This document shows, in pieces, positions 25,429-34,654 of a stretch of 64,000 nucleotides of DNA; positions within the stretch are counted from its first letter, which is position 1, and each line of letters opens with the position of its first letter. This DNA is from Vibrio sinensis (GTDB lineage Bacteria > Pseudomonadota > Gammaproteobacteria > Enterobacterales > Vibrionaceae), in the NCBI RefSeq assembly GCF_003605645.1, contig NZ_QVMU01000001.1, positions 310,001 through 374,000 on the forward strand, given 5' to 3'. Both the position numbers and the translations under genes were made by a program. A model generated the notes under the pieces. That model was not told where the DNA came from. It searched no databases and was given only the letters and a program-made list of their open reading frames with translations.

Positions 25429-25908
25429 TCACCAATGGATGTCAATGGGAGTGCCTACTTTAACCAGTTGAAGTAGTTCATCCATTTCAGCATTGGTGAT
25501 CGCGATACACCCATCCGTCCAATCAAAACTCTGAATATAGGATTGCGATAGTTTTTCGTCTAAACGAATCCCATGGATCTTTATATTGCCGCCTGGGCTA
25601 ACATTGAGACGCTGAGCATAGCTTTTATCTAATTCATTTGGGTAACTGATATGTATTGATCGGTAAAATTCAGAATCATCCATAATAAAATCGAGATAGT
25701 AACGTCCTTCAGGAGTTCGCTGATCCCCTTCTCGAACTTTGTGCCCACGAGGTTGCTTACCTAAGGCAATGCGAAACTCGCGAACCACTCGATTATCATC
25801 CATTAGATACATTCGACGTTTAGATTTATCTACCTTAATAATATCAATATCAGCCACACACTGATTGGTAAATATAACGCCCATAGCCAAAACAAGTATT
25901 CTTATCAC
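25429..25908 (-). CDS. Exported YkuD (L,D-transpeptidase-fold) protein, YafK/DpaA-like
   Basis: A 159-residue periplasmic protein with a signal peptide (MIRILVLAMGVIFTNQCVA) and a YkuD catalytic domain filling the rest. Catalytic residues: His in IKIHGIRL and Cys in WTDGCIAITN, with the usual Ser/Thr-His-Gly-Cys motif changed to T-D-G-C. Family members either crosslink peptidoglycan or attach or detach Braun lipoprotein; the short YafK/DpaA group includes an amidase that releases Lpp from peptidoglycan. Which activity applies here is not resolvable. It converges on yddG. Confidence 0.85.
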   Translation of the reverse strand: MIRILVLAMGVIFTNQCVADIDIIKVDKSKRRMYLMDDNRVVREFRIALGKQPRGHKVREGDQRTPEGRYYLDFIMDDSEFYRSIHISYPNELDKSYAQRLNVSPGGNIKIHGIRLDEKLSQSYIQSFDWTDGCIAITNAEMDELLQLVKVGTPIDIHW

Positions 25909-26187
25909 GGTGTTCTCTGTTCTTTTTTTTGTGGATTCTAATACAACTACAGTGTGAATTTAAGTATGGCCTAAGTTTCATAATCTTGAAGACTTTTGTG
26001 GGGTAAATGCCAATACGCTTAAAGTCATTTTGGAAATGGGATCAATAAAATGCTGTTTGTTTCATGTAATTGAGTGTTATTTAACCTGATATGCGAGTGG
26101 GTTAACGTGCCATCTATCTTTTGTTTGATTGCCTGAGGTGAGCTGATAATTTTATAACGCAAAATTATAATATAAGGTCTAGGTTGA
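25909..26187. other. Divergent promoter region
   Basis: About 280 bp between the YkuD gene and the diguanylate cyclase gene. A+T-rich, with no ORF and no recognised operator. Confidence 0.4.
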
Positions 26188-28320
26188 ATGTTTTCGCGTG
26201 AATTACTTAAAAATATCATGGCTGCGAGAAATCATGGTTTTCTTGCGGACTTGCTATTTAAATGCGCTTACGAATTAATTGAACCTGAGGCTATGGTGTT
26301 TTTTTCGCAGTCTCGCCATCAAGGTCAAACTGCTTTGTTCCATAGCGGAGTGCCAACAGAGTTAGCCCATTATCCTCAAACGTTCTGGACGTGGGTTGCC
26401 CAGTTTGATACTTCTGACGGCCTAATTCCTCTCGCAATGAACAATTTTCAATGGGACTATGATTTGGTCATTGATACCAATACCTACGTATTTATGATCG
26501 ATAATCATCCTGAAAAACGAACCTACATCGTGTTTGAAAATGTGAATTCTGAGCGGCTACAAACAGTGAGTCAGGATAAAACATTAGATATCTTGCAAAT
26601 ATTTGCAGCGCGTTGGCAGTGCGTTCGGGCTGAAAGTGATGCGTCCAAAGAGTTTAAGCAAAGAGATATTAAAGAAGCAAAGTACTTAGACGTTATTCAA
26701 CAGCGTGAACGTTTTATAGATAACATGAAGTTAGTCCATAAAGTGGCGATTGAAATATCAAACCCTAGCAACCTAGATGAGTTACACAAAATGGCGGTAG
26801 AAGCGATTCGAGATCGGCTCAGATTTGATCGCGCTGTTTTTATGTTACTTGATCTTAAAAAACGTTGTTTTAGTGGGACATATGGGACAGATGAAAAGGG
26901 GACCACGATCAGTGAACATCACACACAGTATGATTTACACCAGCTAGAAGAAACTTACATTGATGCACTTTTTGATGGTAAAGAGGGATTAATCATTGTT
27001 GAAGATGCGCCACTCTATACTGCCGGAAAAGTGATCGGTCAAGGTTGGAATGGCATGCTCATTTTGCGTGATGGTGATGAAATCATAGGTTGGATAGCAA
27101 TAGATAATTACATTAATCGCGCAAAAATCACTTTTTATGAACAACAGATGCTGGAGTCATTTGGGTCATTACTTTCTCAAATTTATATCCGCAAACGTCA
27201 GGAACAAAACGTGAGAATGCTGCATGCTAGCATGGTTGAATTATCACGCTGTATAACCGTACGAGATGTCTGTAAATCAGCGGTTACCTTTGCTATCAAT
27301 CATCTCGGTATTGACAGATTAGCGGTCTTTTTAACCGACGAAGAGTGTTCATATATGCAAGGTTCGTGGGGGACGGATATACAAGGTAATGTTGTGGATG
27401 AATCTTATTATCGTTCTGAAACCCATGACCGTCCTATTGTAAATGCGGCTCGTGCTAACCCAAATGAAGTGGTCTTTGAAGAATCAGTGCCGATCTATCA
27501 TGATTGTCATATTGTCGGGTTTGGCTGGACAGCAATGACCATGCTAACGAGCAGTCGTGGTAATCCCATAGCATTTATTGCAGCAGATAACCTGATTCGC
27601 CGTTCTCCCTTAACGCAGCAATTGCGTGAAGTGATAAAAATGTTTGCGTCAAACCTAACTGAAGTGTTGCTTCGCACACGAGCGCAAGAGGCCGTTCTCA
27701 CAATGAATGAAACTTTAGAGGAAGACGTTAAAGCTCGTACACGCGATCTACAAAAAGCCAATGAACAACTTGAAGTGATGTCTAAAATTGATCCATTAAC
27801 CCGGCTAGGGAACCGACGTATGCTTGAATCGTTATTGGCTGATATCCAAATGAACCCTAAGCCGATAGCCACGAATTACGGTTTGATTCTCGTCGATATT
27901 GATCATTTTGGTTTTTACAATAACCACTACGGCCATATGCAAGGGGATCAGGTCTTAAAGCGTATTGGAAAGCTCTTAAGTTTTCATGCAAAAAGCGTAA
28001 ATGATGCTTTCTGTCGAATTGGTGGCGAAGAATTTGCGTTATTAATCATCAATCATTCGTCGGAACAAATGTTGACCCTCTCAGAACGTATTCGCACCAG
28101 CATTGAAGATGAAGCGATAGAGCATGCTGAAAGTGATACAGCATCGGTTGTTACCGTATCTGTCGGTTATACGTTATTAGAATTGCTGCCGACAGATTTT
28201 AACTTCGACTTACTTTATAACTATGCAGATAAGGCATTGTATAAAGCTAAACATCAAGGTCGCAATCAGGTAATGAGTTACTGCGTCAACACCGATCCGG
28301 AACTCATATTGACAACGTGA
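26188..28320 (+). CDS. GAF-GAF-GGDEF diguanylate cyclase
   Basis: A 710-residue cytoplasmic signalling enzyme. Residues ~1-160 are an unassigned sensory region, two GAF-like domains span ~185-340 and ~345-500, a coiled-coil linker ~505-535 (TLEEDVKARTRDLQKANEQL) leads into the GGDEF domain ~540-700. The active-site motif is GGEEF at residues 612-616, a functional variant, so it should make c-di-GMP from two GTP. The inhibitory I-site RxxD is degraded: the aspartate in SVND is kept five residues before GGEEF but the arginine is replaced, so product inhibition may be weak. No membrane segments. Monocistronic with a bidirectional terminator. Confidence 0.92.
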   Translation: MFSRELLKNIMAARNHGFLADLLFKCAYELIEPEAMVFFSQSRHQGQTALFHSGVPTELAHYPQTFWTWVAQFDTSDGLIPLAMNNFQWDYDLVIDTNTYVFMIDNHPEKRTYIVFENVNSERLQTVSQDKTLDILQIFAARWQCVRAESDASKEFKQRDIKEAKYLDVIQQRERFIDNMKLVHKVAIEISNPSNLDELHKMAVEAIRDRLRFDRAVFMLLDLKKRCFSGTYGTDEKGTTISEHHTQYDLHQLEETYIDALFDGKEGLIIVEDAPLYTAGKVIGQGWNGMLILRDGDEIIGWIAIDNYINRAKITFYEQQMLESFGSLLSQIYIRKRQEQNVRMLHASMVELSRCITVRDVCKSAVTFAINHLGIDRLAVFLTDEECSYMQGSWGTDIQGNVVDESYYRSETHDRPIVNAARANPNEVVFEESVPIYHDCHIVGFGWTAMTMLTSSRGNPIAFIAADNLIRRSPLTQQLREVIKMFASNLTEVLLRTRAQEAVLTMNETLEEDVKARTRDLQKANEQLEVMSKIDPLTRLGNRRMLESLLADIQMNPKPIATNYGLILVDIDHFGFYNNHYGHMQGDQVLKRIGKLLSFHAKSVNDAFCRIGGEEFALLIINHSSEQMLTLSERIRTSIEDEAIEHAESDTASVVTVSVGYTLLELLPTDFNFDLLYNYADKALYKAKHQGRNQVMSYCVNTDPELILTT

Positions 28321-28326
28321 CGATAC

Positions 28327-28355
28327 AAAAAAAGTAGCCTTAGGCTACTTTTTTT
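28327..28355. terminator. Bidirectional intrinsic terminator
   Basis: AGTAGCC (28333-28339) pairs with GGCTACT (28343-28349), flanked by an A-run and a T-run. It serves both the cyclase gene and the convergent 55-residue ORF. Confidence 0.92.
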
Positions 28356-28358
28356 ATG

Positions 28359-28526
28359 TTATGGCGTAATTGAAAAAATATCTCGAGAGTTAAATCCGAT
28401 CTCACGAAGAGCTTCAATCGCTTCTTGGCGACTATCAGCCCATACCTCTAATGGAACAATCCGTTCACCATTAAAGTAGAGAATGACATACAGTGCGCTC
28501 TGTTCAATTTTTTTTATGGCAGACAT
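28359..28526 (-). CDS. Small conserved-looking protein
   Basis: A 55-residue frame. Of three possible starts, the ATG at 28526 is best placed behind GGAGG (spacing four); an in-frame ATG directly before it (28529) and one at 28556 are alternatives. The product (core residues YVILYFNGERIVPLEVWADS) looks like a short beta-alpha domain with a nucleic-acid- or ligand-sized fold, no signal and no membrane segment. It shares its terminator with the cyclase. Family unknown. Confidence 0.6.
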   Translation of the reverse strand: MSAIKKIEQSALYVILYFNGERIVPLEVWADSRQEAIEALREIGFNSRDIFSITP

Positions 28527-28591
28527 CATACCTCCAACGCTGGTTATCACGGTCAAAACTACCGAAGGTGAAAGGCCATTGTGCTTACCAA

Positions 28592-30223
28592 CTACAATTT
28601 GGGTAGTGTTGGTGTATCACTCATTTTCGAACGCGATATTCTATCCGCTTTTTTAATAAGTTTAAGCAGTTTTGTCGAACTCCACTCACTTTCTTTTATA
28701 GAATAGTGATTTTCTTGCATTTTGTTCAGTTCTGATTCGATTTCAGTTCGCATTTCTTCGCTAATTTGGCGATTACGTAACCATTGTGCAGCGCAATACT
28801 GAGTCTGAATGATATCCCCATGCGTGATCGCTTGGTGAAGTTGCTGTGCGTGTGAACTCAATTTTGTATTTGAAGTCGGTGTACTAGCTTGATTCACATT
28901 CGGTTTGCGCACTGCATAAATGAGCGTAAGTACCCATAATAGGGCAAAACCGCCAGTCAAATAAGGCCAATACCCCGCATCTTTAACTACGACGGTTTCT
29001 GTTGGTGCTGGAGGTGCAATATTGCTTGGCGCATTAATGACATCACCTGGGCCAACCTCAATCGTGAGCCCAGTGAGTTGTGAGCTTTGCTGTTTCTTCA
29101 GTTTACTGTTCCACCAATTTAGCTTGACGGAGTTTAACTCGAATGTTCCCTCTTTTTGAGGGATCAGCACCTGTTTCACTTTCATCAGGGTGTTGCCGTT
29201 CTCCAATTGTGTAAACTGAGGTTTTTCAGCGTAGACACGCACACTATCGGGGTAGTTGATGGTGATATTTGGATAACGTTCAGCATTTAGGCCATTAATT
29301 TCTAAGCTCAACTCACGTGTTAATGAGTCGCCGACCTTAGTTTTTAAGCTCTTCGTTTCAACGATATGACCGCTACTATCACGCCATTCTTGGGTTAGTG
29401 TCAGTTTGTCAGTTGGAAGCCAAGCTCCTTGATAGTCCTCTGGTTTTTTGTTTACAGTAATCGTGAATTTTTCAGGTGTCGTATTGACAGGAATGAGGCT
29501 GGTTACACCAGTTTGGTTGTCGGCATAGACAACGCTGCCTTTGAAAGCCGATCCCGTTAATGTGTAATTCCCTGGAGCATCAGCAGTGATTAAGTATGTT
29601 TGGTCTAAAACAGTGACTTCCATACCATCAAGAACACTTTGATATTGTTTAGGTTCACCTTGTTGAGCAATGGATATCCCCTCAACATGTGGCGGGATCA
29701 CTTTTGGATCTTGTAGGCGGCGAGGATCGGCTTTAATGATAAGTCGAGTCTTCAGATAGGCGCTTTCGTTCGGATAAAGGTTCGTGCGGCTGAGCTCGTT
29801 GTACACTTGTACTAAGTCATCCGATTTCGGCTGGTTCTTATCTGCTGTAACTTGTATTGATATCGGCTGAGAACTCGCACCATTTAGCTTAAATGCAGGG
29901 ATCGTGACTTGCCCAAGAGACTGCGCCGCAAGCGAAATATTCCATTCACTGCGCACAGAGCGATCACCATTGATGATATTGATAGAACTACCAAAGCTCG
30001 GTCTACCGAGATAGAAGTCTTTTTGTAATACGCTAAAATCAATATCATCAGATGATGCTTTTTCATCCGCGACAATTCGTAGTTGGAAAACTTCATTTTT
30101 TGCGACTTTGTTTTTACTTACACTGGCTAAAATCGTCGTTGCCATCACCGCAGGGCTAATGAGGGCTAACGTCAGCGTGAGTACACTGTATAAATTAATC
30201 ATTCGGCGCATTTTCGTTACCAT
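28592..30223 (-). CDS. batD: BatD-family periplasmic/membrane protein
   Basis: A 543-residue protein with an N-terminal signal peptide (LTLALISPAVMA, cut near residue 28), a large beta-rich extracytoplasmic region of Ig-like repeats, one membrane segment (~residues 420-445, YLTGGFALLWVLTLIYAV) and a cytoplasmic helical tail. This is the BatD (oxygen tolerance) layout. It is the last gene of the MoxR-Bat set, starting ~100 bp after the batB-batC gene. Bat proteins are thought to act with MoxR ATPases in envelope stress or protein maturation; the mechanism is unproven. The start at 30223 has only a weak AGG before it. Confidence 0.85.
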   Translation of the reverse strand: MVTKMRRMINLYSVLTLTLALISPAVMATTILASVSKNKVAKNEVFQLRIVADEKASSDDIDFSVLQKDFYLGRPSFGSSINIINGDRSVRSEWNISLAAQSLGQVTIPAFKLNGASSQPISIQVTADKNQPKSDDLVQVYNELSRTNLYPNESAYLKTRLIIKADPRRLQDPKVIPPHVEGISIAQQGEPKQYQSVLDGMEVTVLDQTYLITADAPGNYTLTGSAFKGSVVYADNQTGVTSLIPVNTTPEKFTITVNKKPEDYQGAWLPTDKLTLTQEWRDSSGHIVETKSLKTKVGDSLTRELSLEINGLNAERYPNITINYPDSVRVYAEKPQFTQLENGNTLMKVKQVLIPQKEGTFELNSVKLNWWNSKLKKQQSSQLTGLTIEVGPGDVINAPSNIAPPAPTETVVVKDAGYWPYLTGGFALLWVLTLIYAVRKPNVNQASTPTSNTKLSSHAQQLHQAITHGDIIQTQYCAAQWLRNRQISEEMRTEIESELNKMQENHYSIKESEWSSTKLLKLIKKADRISRSKMSDTPTLPKL

Positions 30224-30327
30224 TTTAATGCCTATTTCTACACTGTTTTATGATGGTCTGTTTATGGTGATTGTCTTATGATGACGTCTGGCTCAAACGA
30301 ACACTTTGTTGTTGACGACTATTCACG

Positions 30328-32280
30328 TTACCACTGCTTGCCATTGTTTTCTGGCGCTTGCTTTTGTTGAGCTTGCAATACTAATTGGGCTCTGAGAAGT
30401 CGGCTAGGATCGCGAGCACTTTCAACTTGCTCAAGTTTACGCAGCTGTGGATCAATCGTTTGTTGATTGTCAGCTTGTTCATGCCCATTTATGCCTTTCT
30501 CTGTTTTATCATCGCGTTGTTTCTGCTGTGATGACTTTGCTTGAACTGATTCAGTTTGGCCTGACTCCTCTTGGCCGGATTGCGTATGGCTATCTTGAGG
30601 TTTTGAGTCCTTTGATACTTGCTTATCTAAATCAGCTTGTGTTTGCTGCTCATTATTTTGCTGTTCTTCTCCTCGTTTAACCTCACCATTTTTGTCTTGG
30701 TCAGTTTGCGACTGCTGAGGAGATGGTGGAGAGGACTCATCTTGAGATGTAGAACCTTTAGACTCTCCGTCTTGCGCTTGCTGCTGCGATTGAGATTTGG
30801 AAGAATTCTGTTGATTTTGCTCACCGCCAGAGCCTTGTTGCTTGTTATCCGCGTTTTTATCATTCGAATCGCTGTCATTTTTTTGCGAGTCAGAATTTGA
30901 TTGTTGTGAGTTTTGCTTTGCAGCAGGCTTTTGTTGCTGTTGCTGTTGCTTGAGCGCTTCATTGACTAGATCTAAGTTAGTTTGAGCATCTGTATTGTTT
31001 GGGTTCATGCTCAGAGACTGCTTATAAAGCTCGACAGCTTTTTCCAATTCACCTGCTTGAGCATAAGCATTGGCAAGGTTGTATTTTCCACTGGCAGTTT
31101 CAATACCACTTAGGCTGCTGATAGCTTGTTCAAATTGTCCGTTTTGGTACTGGGCTATCCCTTTCCATTCTGGATTTTTGAATTGAGCGCTTGCTTCAGA
31201 AAACTTTTTAGCCTGAAAATTTTCGTAAGCCTGTTGATCGTCAGTCAGCCAAGGGTTTGCCTGTGCATCAGGTGAGTGGAGCACCGGAAGTGTTGCAAAA
31301 AACAGACTAAATAAGATGCCTTTACGAAACATCAGTAGAGCCGGAATAATTAATAGCAACACTAACCAATAACCGTTATTAACTGGCTCAGAAAGAGTTT
31401 GTTTTGACGTTCCTTTCGTTGTCTTCTGCTCGCTTTGAGTTTGAGCTAGTAGAGCGGCGACATCACTATTATTGATTTGGATTGGGGTAAAAAAGCCATC
31501 AACTTTTTTCGCCAACGTTTCCATGTTATTGAAATTCGCTTTCGCGACAACGGTTTGTCCATTTGCGGTTTTCAATAATGAGCCATCGTTGAGCTGAATT
31601 GGCGCGCCAGCACGCGTCCCAACACCTAAGATATCAAGATGCCATGACGTACCTGCTAGAGCCTGTTCAATATCATCCATCTCTTGTTGATCGATATCAT
31701 CACTGATTAAAATGATATTGCCACTTGCGAGTCCAGTGTTTTGCATCATTTTCACTGCAAGCTCGACCCCTTTTGCCGCATTTGCGCCGGGGTAGGGCAT
31801 TATCTCTGGAGATAAGCTTGGTAACAGGTTAAGGATAGTGTTGGTATCACTAGTCATCGGACTAATGGTGTAAGCGTCGCCAGCGTAGGCCACCATTCCC
31901 GTTTCACCCTCTTTCCAGCCTTTGAGTAGATCAGTGACTTTGTATTTCGCTTGAGTTAAGCGGTTTGGTGAAAGATCAGTCGCGTACATAGAGAGGGACA
32001 TATCCATCACGACCACTCTTGCACTCGCTTCGCTAAAAGCAGGACGCTCACTTTTTTCAAAACTAGGCCCAGCTAATGCAACAATCGCGATCGTGGCACA
32101 AACTCCAATCAAGGCTAGACGCATATTGCTACTTTTCTTCTGTTGCATGCCCATGATCTTGGCCAGATGAGGCGCAATGAGTGTTTGATGATGTGTGCGG
32201 CGTTGAAGCCACAGTAGCATCAAAGACAATGGGACTATTGCAAGCAACCATAGCGGTTTTAGGAACATAAATTCAGACAT
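30328..32280 (-). CDS. BatB-BatC fusion: VWA and TPR protein
   Basis: A 650-residue protein. Residues ~1-75 hold two membrane segments, ~85-270 a von Willebrand A domain with the MIDAS motif D-M-S-L-S in VVMDMSLSMYATD, and ~305-330 a further membrane helix. The C-terminal part (~345-440) has TPR-like helices (YKQSLSMNPNNTDAQTNLDL), then ~200 residues of Gln/Ser/Asp/Lys-rich low complexity. BatB and BatC are separate genes in the original Bacteroides set; here they are one. It overlaps batA by eight bases. The VWA domain likely binds a protein partner through Mg2+; the TPR part is periplasmic if topology predictions hold. Confidence 0.88.
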   Translation of the reverse strand: MSEFMFLKPLWLLAIVPLSLMLLWLQRRTHHQTLIAPHLAKIMGMQQKKSSNMRLALIGVCATIAIVALAGPSFEKSERPAFSEASARVVVMDMSLSMYATDLSPNRLTQAKYKVTDLLKGWKEGETGMVAYAGDAYTISPMTSDTNTILNLLPSLSPEIMPYPGANAAKGVELAVKMMQNTGLASGNIILISDDIDQQEMDDIEQALAGTSWHLDILGVGTRAGAPIQLNDGSLLKTANGQTVVAKANFNNMETLAKKVDGFFTPIQINNSDVAALLAQTQSEQKTTKGTSKQTLSEPVNNGYWLVLLLIIPALLMFRKGILFSLFFATLPVLHSPDAQANPWLTDDQQAYENFQAKKFSEASAQFKNPEWKGIAQYQNGQFEQAISSLSGIETASGKYNLANAYAQAGELEKAVELYKQSLSMNPNNTDAQTNLDLVNEALKQQQQQQKPAAKQNSQQSNSDSQKNDSDSNDKNADNKQQGSGGEQNQQNSSKSQSQQQAQDGESKGSTSQDESSPPSPQQSQTDQDKNGEVKRGEEQQNNEQQTQADLDKQVSKDSKPQDSHTQSGQEESGQTESVQAKSSQQKQRDDKTEKGINGHEQADNQQTIDPQLRKLEQVESARDPSRLLRAQLVLQAQQKQAPENNGKQW

Positions 32281-33241
32281 AATTTCTCCGAATAATCACA
32301 AGTAACACGCCGCTGATTAACATGAGTGATAATGGATAACCAAACCATTCTATTTGAGGACGCCAAGTTTGCGTTGCCGTGCTAATGGGTTCTAGTTGAT
32401 TGATCGTATCGTAGATGGTAGCCAGTTCTTTACTATCGCGAGCTCGAAAATATTGTCCACCTGTGATCTTGGCTATCTCCATGAGGGTTTTCTCATCAAG
32501 GTCTTGGGCGGTATTAACTTTACGAGTCATGAAGAACTCTTTAACCATCATTTCACCAGCACCAACGCCAACGGTATAAATTGTTGCATTGTATTTTTTG
32601 GCTATTTTTGCTGCTTCAATCGGGTCAAGCACACCGGAAGTATTACTGCCGTCACTCAACAGAATCATGACTCGCTGAGGCGCATCACTATCGACAAATG
32701 TTTTTGTCGCAAGGCCAATACCCTCACCAATGGCAGTATTTGTACCAATTAAGCGCAATACGGCTTGGTTTAGCTGCTGTGAAATAGTTTTTCTATCCAG
32801 TGTGAGCGGTGTTTGTAGGTAAGCGTGATCGGCAAACAAAACTAAACCAAGACGGTCCCCCTCACGACGCTCTATAAAGTCACTTAATACTTTTTTTACT
32901 GCAGTTAAGCGATCTGTGTAGTCATCATTGACCGCCATGTCTTCTTTACTCATTGAATACGATAAATCGACAACCAACATCAAATCACGATGTTTTGGCT
33001 GAGTTGTTACCGGTTCACCAAACCAGACTGGTCGAGCAGCAGCACAAATAAGAGAAAGCCAAAGTAACGTAGCCAATATTTTGGATACGATGTTTTTAGG
33101 TGCACTTTGTACGCCAGTATTGGGTAGATAAGGCAGATAAATAGGGGAGGATTGTTTCGCTGGTGGAAGTAGAAAACGCACCAAAAGTGGCAATGGGCTA
33201 AGTAGCCACATCCACCACCAAACAAACTCAATATTAGCCAA
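32273..33241 (-). CDS. batA: BatA-like VWA-domain membrane protein
   Basis: Predicted 322 residues from a TTG at 33241, which has CGGAG eight bases upstream and overlaps the DUF4381 stop by eight bases. The longer frame from 33301 would extend 68 bases into the upstream gene. The resulting N-terminus (ANIEFVWWWMWLLSPLPLLV) matches the BatA two-helix start. The VWA domain (residues ~75-270) has MIDAS D-L-S-Y-S in VVDLSYSMSKED. A C-terminal membrane helix (YPLSLMLISGVLLVIIRR) follows. It pairs with the second VWA protein encoded immediately downstream. Confidence 0.88.
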   Translation of the reverse strand: MANIEFVWWWMWLLSPLPLLVRFLLPPAKQSSPIYLPYLPNTGVQSAPKNIVSKILATLLWLSLICAAARPVWFGEPVTTQPKHRDLMLVVDLSYSMSKEDMAVNDDYTDRLTAVKKVLSDFIERREGDRLGLVLFADHAYLQTPLTLDRKTISQQLNQAVLRLIGTNTAIGEGIGLATKTFVDSDAPQRVMILLSDGSNTSGVLDPIEAAKIAKKYNATIYTVGVGAGEMMVKEFFMTRKVNTAQDLDEKTLMEIAKITGGQYFRARDSKELATIYDTINQLEPISTATQTWRPQIEWFGYPLSLMLISGVLLVIIRRNYV

Positions 33242-33707
33242 TGTTCTTGCTCCGTTTTTTAGGTGGCAATGCTTCGTCAACCCATTGATAACAGTGTTCA
33301 ATCAACTGCTGTGAATTTGAAACGGGTGTTTTTGAATATAAGACGGCTTGCCATTCGTCGGCATTGTTAACAAATAATGGCGACGCTATTTGTTGATCTA
33401 AAAATTGATACCATCCAGCGCCAGTCAATTGTGCAATTTCTTCTCGAGGGAAATAACATAAAGCAGCTTGACGAACCAATTCGATGGCAGCGGCTGGACG
33501 ATTTTCGTTTTGAATCAGTCGAAGCGCGGCTTTTTTAGGAGCCATACGCTTTTTACGCAGTTTGATAATCAGTATCACACTAAGAATCACGACGAGAATG
33601 ACACCCGCAGAAGCCCACCAGCCCCATGCTAGAGGTAACCAAGATGGCGCATCAGGTAGTTGCATCGCTTTTAGAGGCAGTAACGAAGAATCAGAAGTTG
33701 TGGTCAT
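33234..33707 (-). CDS. DUF4381 membrane protein
   Basis: A 157-residue protein taking the ATG at 33707 (MTTTSD) as start; an ATG at 33719 is possible, and the longest frame from 33800 lies wholly inside the DUF58 gene. It has one N-terminal membrane segment (residues ~30-52, WWASAGVILVVILSVILI) followed by a basic stretch and a helical cytoplasmic domain (AIELVRQAALCYFPREEIAQL). This family recurs between DUF58 and VWA genes of MoxR operons. The start overlaps DUF58 and the end overlaps batA, so translation is coupled. Confidence 0.85.
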   Translation of the reverse strand: MTTTSDSSLLPLKAMQLPDAPSWLPLAWGWWASAGVILVVILSVILIIKLRKKRMAPKKAALRLIQNENRPAAAIELVRQAALCYFPREEIAQLTGAGWYQFLDQQIASPLFVNNADEWQAVLYSKTPVSNSQQLIEHCYQWVDEALPPKKRSKNIG

Positions 33708-34644
33708 GCTTATATCCATGTAATTGTTGTAATAATGGTTGGCCACTGGAGAGTGACGCAAAGCTAATGCCAAGTGAATGGGCAAGCTCTTGTAACGCAT
33801 TTTGCTTCACTGCAAACGCATGTTCGATTTCATTACGGGCTTTTCGCGATGCGAAGTTTAGCCACTGAGTTTGGTGATGGTTAGACACTTGTTCTACGCC
33901 ACGATAGTGAGTCTGGCCTTGTTCAAGTGGGTCTGAGATATGAATCATTCTTACGCGATTGTGCTGGCGTAACCGTGTTAGTAATGTTTGGTGCTCTGGC
34001 GTAAATCGAACAAAGTCACTAAGCATTACAATTTCACTGCCTTTAGGGCACAAACGATTCAGTGCCAAAAGAGCGGTACTGATGTCCGAGGGTTGACCGG
34101 TGTGGAACTGACTATTCTGAGGCTGTGAAATGTTTATCTCATGCCGATGTACCAGTGTTTGTATCAGGCTCAAAGGCCCTTTGTTACGACTGGTCGGTTT
34201 GAGTTCGATTAATTCATGCCCTGTGTCAATCACGGCTCCAATGCGGTCTTGTTGGGCGACAGAAAGCCAAGCAATAAGACTTGCCATATGGGCCATTAAG
34301 ACGGACTTCAACATGAGAGTTGAACCAAAGTACATGCTTCTGCCCATATCGAGATATAGGATCACGGGTTTTTCCCGTTCTTCAGTAAACAATTTAGTAT
34401 GTGGTTTACCGGTACGCGCGGTGACGCGCCAGTCTATGCTGCGCACATCATCACCAGCTTGGTATTGACGAACTTCAGTAAAGTCCATTCCTCGGCCAAG
34501 CTGGCGGCTTTGATGTTGCCCTAACATTTGTGACCACAAACTCTTAGCTGGCGGTAGCCAACTGACACTTTGTTGCTTGTAATAAATCAGCTCATCTAGT
34601 GACAGATGAACCCCATCAAAGTGTTTAGAGGTGCTTAAATCCAT
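33691..34644 (-). CDS. DUF58 protein of MoxR operon
   Basis: A 317-residue cytoplasmic protein. The DUF58 signature is clear: GRGMDFTEVRQYQAGDDVRSIDWRVTARTGKPHTKLF (residues ~50-86, shown in part), followed by a VWA-like half with D-M-G-R-S in YLDMGRSMYFGS. DUF58 proteins are encoded next to MoxR ATPases almost invariably and probably act with them. It begins ten bases after moxR ends and overlaps the DUF4381 gene. Confidence 0.92.
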   Translation of the reverse strand: MDLSTSKHFDGVHLSLDELIYYKQQSVSWLPPAKSLWSQMLGQHQSRQLGRGMDFTEVRQYQAGDDVRSIDWRVTARTGKPHTKLFTEEREKPVILYLDMGRSMYFGSTLMLKSVLMAHMASLIAWLSVAQQDRIGAVIDTGHELIELKPTSRNKGPLSLIQTLVHRHEINISQPQNSQFHTGQPSDISTALLALNRLCPKGSEIVMLSDFVRFTPEHQTLLTRLRQHNRVRMIHISDPLEQGQTHYRGVEQVSNHHQTQWLNFASRKARNEIEHAFAVKQNALQELAHSLGISFASLSSGQPLLQQLHGYKHDHNF

Positions 34645-34654
34645 AACTCTTGCC

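Noticed and set aside
30627..30962. Several ORFs on both strands in the low-complexity part of the BatB-BatC gene
   Set aside because: They mirror the Gln/Ser/Asp/Lys-rich codon runs of the real gene.
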